Assembly (NCBI RefSeq): GCF_029502005.1
Contig: NZ_JAMQOT010000014.1
Coordinates: forward strand, 1-56,444
Direction: 5' to 3'
DNA: 56,444 nucleotides
Source of the DNA: Natrinema salsiterrestre
GTDB lineage: Archaea > Halobacteriota > Halobacteria > Halobacteriales > Natrialbaceae
Shown here: positions 33,863-42,458 of the stretch, in pieces
Numbering within the stretch: position 1 is the stretch's first letter
Layout of the letters: every line of letters starts with the position of its first letter
Made by a program: the position numbers and the translations under genes
The notes under the pieces: model-generated
Told to the model about the DNA's origin: nothing
Databases searched by the model: none
The model's input: only the letters and a program-made list of their open reading frames with translations

Positions 33863-34180
33863 TCAGTCGGCCGTCGAGGACTCGAGGGGCTCCCACGCGT
33901 CGTAGCCGCCGGCCATGCTCGCGACCCGCTCGGCGTCGCCGTACTCTTCGATGAGGCGAGCGGCCTGGACCGAGGTCTGGCCGATGTAACAGTAGACGAC
34001 CACGTCGTCGGCCCAGTCTCGGTCGACGACGGTCTCCTCGAGTTCCTCGATGCTGACGCGTTCGGCACCGGTGAGGTGGCCCTCGGCGTAGTCCTCGTCG
34101 TCGCGGATGTCGAGGAGGTCGAAGTCGTCGTCCCGCTCGATGCGTCGGCGGACCGTTTCGGGGCTGAGTTCGTCGACCAT
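33863..34180 (-). CDS. Single-domain rhodanese
   Basis: The ATG at 34180 overlaps the preceding stop (TAATG), giving 105 residues. It has DLLDIRDDEDYAEGHLTGAE, the conserved rhodanese fold core, and the active-site loop VVVYCYIGQTS with Cys64. The enzyme transfers sulfane sulfur. Overlap with the TusA gene and the YeeE-type transporter upstream points to a sulfur-uptake/relay operon. Confidence 0.9.
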   Translation of the reverse strand: MVDELSPETVRRRIERDDDFDLLDIRDDEDYAEGHLTGAERVSIEELEETVVDRDWADDVVVYCYIGQTSVQAARLIEEYGDAERVASMAGGYDAWEPLESSTAD

Positions 34181-34473
34181 TATCGCTTCCGGAGGTAGAT
34201 GCGGTAGACCGCGTCGCCGCTGCGCCACACCTGCGCGTCGGCGTCGTCGCCGACGGCCCGCGGCACGTTTTCGGTACACGGGACGTGATCGGTTTCCTGG
34301 ACCAGAAGGTCGCCCGAGTCGATCTCCTGAAGCCCCTTCTTGGCCTCGACTTGCGGGTAGGGGCAGACCTCGCCCATCATGTCCTGGACGAGATCGGCCT
34401 CCTCGAGGAGTTCGTCCGCTCGGTCGTCGCTCAGTTCGTCCGGCGCGTTCGTGACGTCGTCGATGGATGGCAT
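34180..34473 (-). CDS. TusA/SirA-family sulfur-transfer protein
   Basis: The ATG at 34473 gives 97 residues. The signature MGEVCPYPQVEAKKGLQEI carries the CPxP cysteine (Cys37), and a second cysteine lies in DHVPCTENVP, as in TusA-like proteins. An acidic N-terminal helix precedes the domain. It probably accepts sulfur from the rhodanese or hands on sulfur imported by the adjacent YeeE/YedE protein. Its stop is shared with the rhodanese start. Confidence 0.85.
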   Translation of the reverse strand: MPSIDDVTNAPDELSDDRADELLEEADLVQDMMGEVCPYPQVEAKKGLQEIDSGDLLVQETDHVPCTENVPRAVGDDADAQVWRSGDAVYRIYLRKR

Positions 34474-34525
34474 CGTATCGTGTGTCCGTAGTCGGATCGG
34501 TTTGTAGTTGGCGAACGATTCGTCT

Positions 34526-35698
34526 TCAGATAGCACAGCCGACGTCGCGGTAGATCCAGTGGGTCATCACGTAGACGCCGGCGACGATGCCGACCGCCGC
34601 GATGAACGAGTGGATCGAGAGCTCCGCGATGCCGGAGTAGATGTTGCCGATGTTGCAGCCGGGGGCGAGCCGCGAGCCGGCTCCCATCATGAGGCCGCCC
34701 ACGACGGCGTTCGGGAGGCGTCGACGCTTCGGGACCCGGACCGAAAAGTCACCGCTCCAGAGGGCGGCGACGAACGCGCCGACGATGACGAAGGCGATCA
34801 TCACCATGTCGACGGTTATCCCGACGCCCTGGCCCCGAAAGAGGACCGATCCCCAGTAGTCGAACGACGCCGCGTCGACGCCGACCTGCGAGAGGAGATA
34901 CCCCGTCCAGCGCGCCTCGGGACCGGTGACGCCGACGATGGACACCTGGCTGAACCAGAGCACCGCGGCGGCGGTGATCCCGAGCGCGGCGGTCCGCGGA
35001 TCCCACGGCCGCTTGCTCGAGGCGATGGGATTGCGCCACGCGCGGACGAGGCCCCGGACGTACGCCGCCGTTCCCCGACCGAACTGCCGGAGTCCCACGA
35101 CGGGCGCGAGGAGGGCGGTCGGGTTGAGCTGTGCCACGTCGGCGCGCTCCCCGAACGCGGCGGCGGTCGACGACCGCCCGGTCAGCGTGGCGTAGACGAG
35201 CAGGCCGCCGATCGCGACCGCGAGAGCTACGAGCCCGCCCGGGACGGACGTGAGTTCGAACAGGGTCGCGCCCGTTCCGAACGTGAGCGCCTCGAAGTAC
35301 GTGCTCTCGAGCGTCGGGAACGCGACGGTGAACCCGGCGTAGCCGACGCCCATGAACAGCAGGGTGAGCCAGAACTGGAGATACCCTTCACCGGCGCGGT
35401 AGAGCGTGCCGCTGGCGCAGCCGCCGGCGTAGGTCATGCCCACGCCGAAGACGAACCCGCCGAGGAGGCCGGTCAGCCCCCAGTCGGGCGTCCAGAACCC
35501 CTGATAGTAGCCGAATTGATAGGCGATACCCCAGAAGACCATCGTCAGAAGCGTCGCAGCGAGCACGCCCTTCGTGACTCGAGAGTCCTTGTACGCGAAG
35601 AAGTCCCGAAAGGCGTTGACGAAACAGAATCGCCCCTTCTGGAGGAAGGCTCCGATGGCGATTCCGACGACCGCTGCGACGAGTAGCGTTGCGACCAC
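34526..35698 (-). CDS. YeeE/YedE-family (thiosulfate-type) membrane transporter
   Basis: This 390-residue protein has about nine or more membrane helices in two related halves. The conserved cysteine motifs of the family are present: GRFCFVNAFRDFF near residue 22, GGCASGTLYRAGEGY in the first half, and APGCNIGNIYSG in the second. Homologues import thiosulfate by passing it between these cysteines. It lies 52 bases upstream of the tusA-like gene, followed by a rhodanese, which supports thiosulfate or sulfur uptake coupled to intracellular sulfur transfer. The exact substrate is inferred. Confidence 0.88.
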   Translation of the reverse strand: MVATLLVAAVVGIAIGAFLQKGRFCFVNAFRDFFAYKDSRVTKGVLAATLLTMVFWGIAYQFGYYQGFWTPDWGLTGLLGGFVFGVGMTYAGGCASGTLYRAGEGYLQFWLTLLFMGVGYAGFTVAFPTLESTYFEALTFGTGATLFELTSVPGGLVALAVAIGGLLVYATLTGRSSTAAAFGERADVAQLNPTALLAPVVGLRQFGRGTAAYVRGLVRAWRNPIASSKRPWDPRTAALGITAAAVLWFSQVSIVGVTGPEARWTGYLLSQVGVDAASFDYWGSVLFRGQGVGITVDMVMIAFVIVGAFVAALWSGDFSVRVPKRRRLPNAVVGGLMMGAGSRLAPGCNIGNIYSGIAELSIHSFIAAVGIVAGVYVMTHWIYRDVGCAI

Positions 35699-35958
35699 AC
35701 CGGAGCAAGCCGCTCCGACGACTTAACGCGCAGCCAGCCGGACAGGACTACCCTGACTATTGACGGGGCGAAGATCCGGATACGAGCGATACGGGGACCG
35801 AACGCGGCGAATATTCGAAAACCCGCGCTGACTTACCGCCACAGGTAGCTGCGGTATTTGTGAGTACCGACAGAATCGATTTCCGATGGAGTCGGCGGTC
35901 TCGAATCGCGGGCCGATCGGCCCTGCGCTTCGTTCGTTCCTCGAGCCCGGGCAGCGAG

Positions 35959-36456
35959 CTACGACAACGAGACCCGGCTCACCGACGGCTCCTCCCCGCC
36001 GTCTCGGAACTCGAGTTCGCTCACCGTCCACCGGATCGGTTCGATCTCCCGGTCCGCGAGCCGTTTCGCGGTCTCGAGGTCGCCGCCGCGAGCGAGCGTC
36101 ACGTGCGGGACGTAGTCGGTCCCCTCGAGTCCCTCGGCGGTCTCGAACGCGTCGGTGAGGTCGGCGTGAATCCCCTCGAGCCCCGGACTCTCGACGGCCA
36201 GGTAGACGACCGGTGCGGAGCCCAGCGGCGGGTCTTCGAAGTAGTCGATTCCCGTAATTTCGGCCTCGACGGCTGCGGTCCCCTCGAGGGCGCGGTGGGC
36301 GCGGTGCCGGAGCCGTGCGACGTGGTCGGCCTCGCCGAGCCGCTTGAGCAGACACGAGTGGTCCTCGCGGACGGTCTCGAATCCGATCAGATCCGGGTGG
36401 AGCCGGTTCGCGAGCTGACGGACGCGACCCGGGACCGGGACGGTGACGCTGTACAC
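35959..36456 (-). CDS. thpR: RNA 2',3'-cyclic phosphodiesterase (2H phosphoesterase, LigT/ThpR)
   Basis: This 165-residue protein starts at GTG. The two tandem catalytic motifs of 2H enzymes are visible: HSCLLKRL (about residues 33-40, H-x-S/T-L type) and PHVTLARGG (about 118-126). It opens RNA 2',3'-cyclic phosphates, as left during tRNA splicing or cleavage. The length is close to the family's 175-190. It faces the sulfur operon across a 260-base gap and is followed upstream by a small membrane protein gene on the same strand. Confidence 0.78.
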   Translation of the reverse strand: MYSVTVPVPGRVRQLANRLHPDLIGFETVREDHSCLLKRLGEADHVARLRHRAHRALEGTAAVEAEITGIDYFEDPPLGSAPVVYLAVESPGLEGIHADLTDAFETAEGLEGTDYVPHVTLARGGDLETAKRLADREIEPIRWTVSELEFRDGGEEPSVSRVSLS

Positions 36457-36532
36457 TTCGGCCGATATTTGGTCGATGCGGCCATCAGTCTGGTGGTCTC
36501 TCGCGGCGGAGACGGGCCGCCGGCAGATCGCC

Positions 36533-36727
36533 TCAGAGCCGGTCGAGCAGCCAGAGGACGATCAGCACCGCGATCGCGAGCTGAACGACGATGAAGAACG
36601 GGCCGAGCAATCCCGCGATACTACCGAGTATCGCTTGCACGATCTCGAGGACGAGTAAAACGGCGATCAGCCCGAGGACGATCTTCAACAGCGTTTCGAC
36701 CTCGAGTTCACCGCGTGTATCGGCCAT
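36533..36727 (-). CDS. 64-aa membrane protein (DUF7554-like)
   Basis: The ATG at 36727 gives 64 residues with two hydrophobic helices: KIVLGLIAVLLVLEIVQAIL and FFIVVQLAIAVLIVLWLL. A short polar N-terminus (MADTRGELEVETL) precedes them. This is a widespread haloarchaeal small membrane protein of unknown function. It is divergent from the membrane-anchored HTH gene, 85 bases away. Confidence 0.65.
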   Translation of the reverse strand: MADTRGELEVETLLKIVLGLIAVLLVLEIVQAILGSIAGLLGPFFIVVQLAIAVLIVLWLLDRL

Positions 36728-36812
36728 ACGATCACGCACGAGTGACAGTCTGAAAAACACACCGCTCCGCGGTCGGAAAGACCTATCTGAACGGCTCTGG
36801 CATATCGTAGTA

Positions 36813-37955
36813 ATGGACGTGAGGGGGCTGCGGGCCCTGATCTGTGTGCTCGTGGTGGTCGCAACTTCGATCGCGTTCGCTCCGGCGTCGATCGGTGTCG
36901 CGGATGTCGGGGTGCAGCGAGCGACGCTACAGGACGAGCCAGACGGTGGCGGAGAAGAGGCGAGCGCGACGCCGGAACTCGGCGAGGCGGATCAGATCCA
37001 CACGGACGTGTTCATCGCCGAAAACGGGTCGGCACTGGTGACCGTCGACTATCAGTTCCAGCTCACCGACGAGAACCGTTCCGCCGAGGAGTGGGAGAAA
37101 CTGCAAGCGAACGTCTCCAACAATACGGACTGGTACGTCGACGAGGAGCAACGAGGGTGGAACGATACCCTCTCGAAGGGGGAGAACGAAACCGGACGGG
37201 AGATGGAGATCTCGAACGTTTCTATCTCCACTGAGACGGATTCCGCGCCGGAGGAGATCGGCCACGTGATCGTCACCTTCGAGTGGTCCGAGTTCGCGCT
37301 CGTCGAACTCAACCGGATCGAGGCCGGTGCCGCGCTCTCCGGGTTTACCCTCTCCGACGGCACGACGTTGCAACTCCGCTGGCCGGAGGAGTACGCCGTC
37401 TACGAGAACGAGGGCGAGCCACAGATCGACCCGTCGCCGGCGGGCTCGTCCGAACTCGACGGGGCGGTCACCTGGAACGGCGAGGAGACCGAATTCACGG
37501 ACGAGCAGCCGCGGATCGTTCTGATCGAGAACGGTGACGCGGCCGCTGACCCGTCGCCGTCCGGGGACGGACCGGCCATGCCGTGGGCCATCGTCGCTCT
37601 CGCCCTCACGCTGCTTGCCGTCGTCGGCGCAGCCGGCTGGTTTATCGGGCGGAACCGATCCGGTGACGCCGGGGCCGAGGGTGAGTCCGGGACCGTCCAA
37701 CGGACCGACGGGTCGGTCGAAGCCGAGTCGAACGCAGCCAGCGGCCCGCCGCCCGAACTGCTGAGCAACGAGGAACGGGTTCTGCGGCTGCTCGAGGAAC
37801 GCGGCGGGCGGGTCAAACAACAGGAGGTCGTGTCGGAACTCGAGTGGACCGAGGCCAAGACGAGCCAGGTCGTCGGCGAACTGCGCGAGAACGACGAGAT
37901 CGACGTGTTCCGAATCGGGCGGGAGAACGTGCTGGCGCTGCCCGACGAGGAGTAG
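36813..37955 (+). CDS. Membrane-anchored winged-HTH regulator
   Basis: This 380-residue protein starts at ATG 36813. An N-terminal signal (ALICVLVVVATSIAFAPASI) is followed by an acidic extracellular beta-rich domain of about 220 residues (DVFIAENGSALVTVDYQFQL ... FEWSEFALVELNRIEAG). A membrane helix (PWAIVALALTLLAVVGAAGW) sits near residue 255. A short linker leads to a C-terminal winged HTH (NEERVLRLLEERGGRVKQQE ... SQVVGELRENDEIDVFRIGR). The topology suggests outside sensing coupled to DNA binding inside. Haloarchaeal relatives are annotated DUF7345/DUF7343. The target genes are unknown. Confidence 0.75.
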   Translation: MDVRGLRALICVLVVVATSIAFAPASIGVADVGVQRATLQDEPDGGGEEASATPELGEADQIHTDVFIAENGSALVTVDYQFQLTDENRSAEEWEKLQANVSNNTDWYVDEEQRGWNDTLSKGENETGREMEISNVSISTETDSAPEEIGHVIVTFEWSEFALVELNRIEAGAALSGFTLSDGTTLQLRWPEEYAVYENEGEPQIDPSPAGSSELDGAVTWNGEETEFTDEQPRIVLIENGDAAADPSPSGDGPAMPWAIVALALTLLAVVGAAGWFIGRNRSGDAGAEGESGTVQRTDGSVEAESNAASGPPPELLSNEERVLRLLEERGGRVKQQEVVSELEWTEAKTSQVVGELRENDEIDVFRIGRENVLALPDEE

Positions 37956-38315
37956 CGTCCGCGTTCGGTTCTCGGTTCCCGCCGCGTTCTCCGGTCCGTC
38001 GCCGAATCCCCGGCTGCAGACCGCAGGGAGCGCGATGTAGCAGGATTTAATACTCTGGGACCGATGTTCCCTACCAATGAGCCTCCCCGTCGGTACCGCG
38101 CTCGCCGTTCCCGGTACCGACGGGTCCGTCGCTCGGCGGCGACCGCGGCGACTCCGACCGGGCCTTTGAGCCCGTACTATACTACTCCCATTGTCCCGGT
38201 TCGTTTCACCATTCCCGAAATCCCATTATTTTCGGTTAGCAGCGTCTCTGTCGGCATTTTACGGGATCTAAACCAACGTCCTTAAGTCTCTCCTGGGGTT
38301 TCACTCGAGTACGAT
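37956..38315. other. Leader region upstream of argG
   Basis: 360 bases before argG. A TATA-like GATTTAATAC at about 38044-38053 lies 27 bases before a short frame (38077-38169). A second AT-rich TCCTTAAGTC at about 38279-38288 lies 27-30 bases before argG. The stretch 38170-38270 is pyrimidine-rich and AT-richer. Two promoters, or a promoter and a leader, are possible. Confidence 0.35.
38077..38169 (+). CDS. Possible arginine-rich leader peptide before argG
   Basis: A 30-residue frame with a well-placed TATA-like box 27 bases upstream. Six of its last eleven residues are Arg (SVARRRPRRLRPGL), and it ends 146 bases before argG. Arg clusters in a leader would suit arginine-dependent attenuation. 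However, GC-rich haloarchaeal DNA yields CGN codons easily by chance, and peptide attenuation is not established for archaeal arg genes. Confidence 0.25.
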   Translation: MSLPVGTALAVPGTDGSVARRRPRRLRPGL

Positions 38316-39545
38316 ATGACCCGCGTTGCACTCGCGTTCTCGGGCGGCCTGGACACGACCGTCTGTGTCCCGCTGCTCGAGGAGGAATACGGATACGACG
38401 ACGTGATCGGCGTTACCGTCGACGTCGGCCAGCCGGCCGAGGAGTTCGACGAAGCCGAAGCAACCGCCGAGGCGCTCGGCCTGGAACACTACGTCGTCGA
38501 CGCGCGAGAGGAATTCGCTCGACTCTGTCTCGAGAGCGTTCGCGCGAACGCGACCTATCAGGGCTACCCGCTGGGAACGGCCCTCGCCCGTCCCGTGATC
38601 GCGAAGGCGATCCTGGAGGTCGCGGAGGAACAGGACTGTACCGGTATCGCCCACGGCTGTACGGGCAAGGGCAACGACCAACTGCGCTTCGAGGCCGTCT
38701 GGCGCGACTCGGATCTGGAAGTCATCGCCCCCGTGCGTGAACTCGGGCTCACCCGCGAATGGGAGAAGGAGTACGCCGCCGAGAAGGACCTCCCCGTCGA
38801 GGGCGGCAGCGGCGGCGACTGGTCGATCGACACCAACCTCTGGAGCCGCTCCGTCGAAGGTGACGACCTCGAGGATCCCAACTACGTCCCGCCGACGGAC
38901 ATCTACGCGTGGACCCAGGATCCCTCCGACGAGACCGAGGAGATCGAGATCACCTTCGAGAACGGCTACCCCGTGGCCGTCGACGGCACGGAGTACGAGC
39001 CGGTCGAACTCATCGAGTACCTCAACGAACTCGCCGGCAGTTACGGCGTCGGTCGCACCGACATGATGGAAGACCGCATGCTCGGGCTGAAGGTGCGCGA
39101 GAACTACGAGCACCCCGGCGCGACGACGCTGCTGAACGCCCACGAGGCCCTCGAGGGCCTCGTCCTGACTCAGGAGGAGCGTCAGTTCAAACAGCAGATC
39201 GACCAGCAGTGGTCCCAGAAGGCCTACGAGGGCCTGATCGACGCGCCGCTCGTGAGCGCGCTCGAGGCCTTCATCGACGAGACCCAGAAGCGCGTCACCG
39301 GTACCGTCACGATCCGCTTCGAGGGCGGCCAGGCTCGTCCGGTCGCTCGCGACAGTAAGTTCGCGGCCTACTCCGCCGAACACGCCTCCTTCGACACCGA
39401 GACGGTCGGGAAGATCAAACAGGAAGACGCCACCGGCGTCGCGAAGTACCACGGCTTCCAGCGCCGCCTCGCGAACGAGGCGATCGCCGCGAACGCGGAC
39501 GAGGAAGTCGAGCTCGCGACCGACGGCAGCGGAGACGACGAGTAA
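38316..39545 (+). CDS. argG: Argininosuccinate synthase
   Basis: This 409-residue enzyme joins citrulline and aspartate with ATP to form argininosuccinate. It starts MTRVALAFSGGLDTTVCVPL, containing the SGGLD(T/S) P-loop. GCTGKGNDQLRFE and EGGSGGDWSIDTNLWSRSVE follow, both signature regions. The length is normal for archaeal ArgG. argH starts 2 bases after its stop, so they form a unit. The leader contains a possible Arg-rich peptide. Confidence 0.96.
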   Translation: MTRVALAFSGGLDTTVCVPLLEEEYGYDDVIGVTVDVGQPAEEFDEAEATAEALGLEHYVVDAREEFARLCLESVRANATYQGYPLGTALARPVIAKAILEVAEEQDCTGIAHGCTGKGNDQLRFEAVWRDSDLEVIAPVRELGLTREWEKEYAAEKDLPVEGGSGGDWSIDTNLWSRSVEGDDLEDPNYVPPTDIYAWTQDPSDETEEIEITFENGYPVAVDGTEYEPVELIEYLNELAGSYGVGRTDMMEDRMLGLKVRENYEHPGATTLLNAHEALEGLVLTQEERQFKQQIDQQWSQKAYEGLIDAPLVSALEAFIDETQKRVTGTVTIRFEGGQARPVARDSKFAAYSAEHASFDTETVGKIKQEDATGVAKYHGFQRRLANEAIAANADEEVELATDGSGDDE

Positions 39546-39547
39546 TC

Positions 39548-41101
39548 ATGACCGAGGAGAGCGCTCACGACGGACCCGAACGCGGGCCGGACGTCGCTCC
39601 CGACGGCGGTGAGCGATCCAACGGATCGCGAGCCTCGTCGGATCTCCGATCCGACGGCGGTTCCGACGAGGGTGTCGTCCGACGGGACCGCTTCAGCGGC
39701 GGCCCCGCCCGGAGCTTCCTCTCCTCGCTCGACGCGGACGAACGCATTTTCGAGGCCGACCTCGAGGTCGACCGCGCGCACACGGTCATGCTCGCCGAGC
39801 AGGGTATCATCGACGACGACGTGGCCGGACGGATTTTGACCGCCCTCGACGCGATCGAGGTCGACGGTCACGGGTCCCTGCCCGACGGCGAGGACGTCCA
39901 CGAGGCCATCGAGACGGCCGTCATCGAGGGGGTCGGCGCGGACGGCGGGAAGATGCACACCGCGCGCTCGCGCAACGACGAGGTCGCTGCCTGCATCCGG
40001 TATCGCCTGCGCGAGGACGTCCTCGAGGCGATCGAGACGACGCTCGCGCTGCGTGAATCGCTGGTCGACGTCGCCGAGGCGCACACCGAGACGATCATGC
40101 CCGGCTACACCCACCTCCAGCCCGCTCAGCCGACCACCGTAGCACACTGGGCGCTGGCCTACGAGGGCGCGGTTCGCCGCGACACCGAACGGTTGCTCGA
40201 GGCGTACGACCGAATCAACGAGTCGCCGCTGGGCGGTGCCGCCTTCGCGGGGACGACGTTCGACATCGACCGCGAGCGCACCGCCGAGTTGCTCGGCTTC
40301 GATGGACTCGTCGAGAACTCGATGGACGCCGCCTCGAGCCGGGACTTCCTGCTCGAGACGGTGCAGGCGCTGTCGACGCACGCGACGACGCTGTCGGGGC
40401 TGGCGGAAGACGTGATCATCTTCGCGAACCGTGGCTTCGTCACCTTGGCGGACGACTACTCCTCGACGTCGTCGATCATGCCCCAGAAAAAGAACCCGGA
40501 CACGCTGGAACTCGTCCGCGCGGTCGCGGGCGACGCGGCCGGCGGCGTGCAGGGGCTGACGACGACGCTGAAGGGACTGCCCCGCGCGTACAACCGCGAC
40601 CTCCAGCGGGCGACGATTCACGCCTGGGAGACCGTCGACGCGGTCACCGAGGCCAGCGAGGTCGCGGCGGGGGCGGTCGCCACCGCCGACTGGAACGAGG
40701 AGACGCTGGCCGCCGAAGCCGGCGAGGGGTTCTCCACGGCGACCGGCGTCGCGGATCTGCTCGCGGCGAACGGCTTGCCGTTCCGGACGGCGCACGAGTT
40801 GGTCGCGATCGCAGCCGACAACGGGGCGGACTACGACGCGCTCGAGGCCGCCGCACAGGAGGTGCTCGGCGACTCCCTCGAAGCGTACGTCGACCCCGAA
40901 GCCGTCGAAGACGCGCTCGATCCGGCAACGAGCGTCGCGAGCCGCGATTCGCGGGGCGGTCCCGCCCCGGAAGCGGTCGCGACCCAACTCGAGTCGGCGA
41001 GCGAGGCGCTCGCGGCCGACGGGGACGCGCTCGCGGACGCGACCGACGCGCTCGAAACGGCACGCGAGACGCTCCGCTCGGAGGTGAACGGCTATGTCTG
41101 A
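39548..41101 (+). CDS. argH: Argininosuccinate lyase
   Basis: This 517-residue enzyme splits argininosuccinate into arginine and fumarate. Signatures are KMHTARSRNDEVAACIRY, GYTHLQPAQPTTVAHWALAY and the catalytic-Ser loop SSIMPQKKNPD. An acidic N-terminal extension of about 40 residues precedes the usual start RRDRFSGGPARSFLSS. It is coupled to argG and followed by a GC hairpin that probably ends the argGH transcript. Confidence 0.96.
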   Translation: MTEESAHDGPERGPDVAPDGGERSNGSRASSDLRSDGGSDEGVVRRDRFSGGPARSFLSSLDADERIFEADLEVDRAHTVMLAEQGIIDDDVAGRILTALDAIEVDGHGSLPDGEDVHEAIETAVIEGVGADGGKMHTARSRNDEVAACIRYRLREDVLEAIETTLALRESLVDVAEAHTETIMPGYTHLQPAQPTTVAHWALAYEGAVRRDTERLLEAYDRINESPLGGAAFAGTTFDIDRERTAELLGFDGLVENSMDAASSRDFLLETVQALSTHATTLSGLAEDVIIFANRGFVTLADDYSSTSSIMPQKKNPDTLELVRAVAGDAAGGVQGLTTTLKGLPRAYNRDLQRATIHAWETVDAVTEASEVAAGAVATADWNEETLAAEAGEGFSTATGVADLLAANGLPFRTAHELVAIAADNGADYDALEAAAQEVLGDSLEAYVDPEAVEDALDPATSVASRDSRGGPAPEAVATQLESASEALAADGDALADATDALETARETLRSEVNGYV

Positions 41102-41173
41102 GTCGTTCGCTCGAGCGCTGCGGGTCGTCCACCCCGCGAGCTCCCGGGCCGTCGATCGACCGACTCGACGACG

Positions 41174-41189
41174 GTCCCCGCGAGGGGAC
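41174..41189 (+). terminator. Hairpin after argH
   Basis: GTCCCC and GGGGAC form a 6-bp stem around GCGA, followed by a pyrimidine-rich CTACCTACCTAC. It lies 73 bases after argH and before the separate promoter of lysW. Confidence 0.45.
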
Positions 41190-41329
41190 TACCTACCTAC
41201 TTCATGATATGTCAAATTAGATGTGCGGCATTATAGCGTCTACGGCCCGTTAGCGGGTAGTGCAGTTAGTGTAATTTTGCTGTTAAGTTCGAAGGGTTTA
41301 AGGGATCCCGGCACCCACGTGCGAGTACA

Positions 41330-41494
41330 ATGACCGAATGCGTCGAGTGTGGGGCTGAAGTGTCCCTGCACGACGATCTGGAAGTGGGAGAGATCGTTGA
41401 CTGTACGACCTGTGGAGCCGAGCTGGAAGTCGTCGACACGGAGCCGCCAGTCCTCGAGCGGGCCCCCGAGCTCGAAGAGGACTGGGGTGAGTGA
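41330..41494 (+). CDS. lysW: LysW amino-group carrier protein
   Basis: This 54-residue acidic protein has a zinc ribbon: TECVECGAEV with CxxC at residues 4-7, and DCTTCGAELEV with CxxC near 25-28. Its C-terminus ends in EDWGE, the family's signature. The terminal Glu side carboxylate is joined to the amino group of glutamate or alpha-aminoadipate so that the later intermediates stay protected. A TATA-like GTTTAAGG lies about 30 bases before the ATG. The next genes encode the ligase and the rest of the pathway. Because arginine genes surround it, glutamate-to-ornithine use is most likely. Confidence 0.93.
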   Translation: MTECVECGAEVSLHDDLEVGEIVDCTTCGAELEVVDTEPPVLERAPELEEDWGE

Positions 41495-41573
41495 CCTTGC
41501 AGACGGGCGCGATACCGACCCGCGCTGCACACACGGCTCGCGGAGCGCGTAGCTCCGCCGTCGCCAACGAGAG

Positions 41574-42458
41574 GTGGCTCGCGTGAACGTCGGCATACTC
41601 TACTCGCGGATCCGCAAGGACGAGAAGCTCCTCCTCAACGAGCTTCGCGAACGCGATCACGAGATCACGAAGATCGACGTTCGGAAACAGACCTTCGACA
41701 TCTCGGAAGCGCCCGCGGCGTTCGACGGCCTCGATATCGTCGTCGACCGCTGTCTCGCCACGAGCCGGAGCCTGTACGCCACGCAGTTCTTCGAGGCCTA
41801 CGGCATCCCGGTCGTCAACAGCCACGAGACTGCGGACATCTGCGCCGACAAGGTGAAAAACAGCCTCGCGCTCGAGGGCGCGGGCGTCCCGACGCCGGCG
41901 ACGAAAGTCGCCTTCACGAAGGAGACGGCCATGGAAGCCATCGAGGACTTCGGCTACCCGTGCGTCCTCAAACCCGTCGTCGGGTCGTGGGGCCGCCTGA
42001 TGGCCAAGATCGATTCCGAGTCGGCCGCCGAGGCGATTCTCGAACACAAGGCGACGCTCGGCCACTACGAGCACAAGGTATTCTACATCCAGGAGTTCGT
42101 CGAGAAGCCCGGCCGCGACATTCGCGTGCTCGCGGTCGACGGCGAGCCCATCGCCGCGATGGTCCGCTCGTCCGATCACTGGATCACCAACGCCGCGAAA
42201 GGAGCGGAGACGGACGTCTTCGACCTCGACGACGAGGCGCTCGACCTCGTCCAGAAAGCCAGCGACGCCGTCGGCGGCGGACTGCTGGGCGTCGACCTCA
42301 TGGAGACCGGTGACTCGTACACCGTCCACGAGGTCAATCACACCGTCGAGTTCAAGGCCCTCGACGAGGCCGTCGAAACCGACGTCGCCGGTACCGTCGT
42401 CGACTGGCTCGAGCAGACGGCCCAGGCGGCGGATCCGGAACTCGAGGTGACCGCCTGA
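41574..42458 (+). CDS. lysX: LysW-glutamate (or aminoadipate) ligase, ATP-grasp
   Basis: This 294-residue RimK-like ATP-grasp ligase attaches glutamate or aminoadipate to the LysW C-terminus. It begins with GTG (41574; GTG at 41583 is an alternative). It shows VGILYSRIRKDEKLLLNEL, SHETADICADKVKNSLALEG, the ATP-binding KPVVGSWGRLMAKID, and the metal-binding end VNHTVEFK. The arginine context argues for the glutamate-specific (ArgX) activity, but a bifunctional ArgX/LysX is possible. Its stop overlaps the argC start (TGATG). Confidence 0.9.
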   Translation: MARVNVGILYSRIRKDEKLLLNELRERDHEITKIDVRKQTFDISEAPAAFDGLDIVVDRCLATSRSLYATQFFEAYGIPVVNSHETADICADKVKNSLALEGAGVPTPATKVAFTKETAMEAIEDFGYPCVLKPVVGSWGRLMAKIDSESAAEAILEHKATLGHYEHKVFYIQEFVEKPGRDIRVLAVDGEPIAAMVRSSDHWITNAAKGAETDVFDLDDEALDLVQKASDAVGGGLLGVDLMETGDSYTVHEVNHTVEFKALDEAVETDVAGTVVDWLEQTAQAADPELEVTA

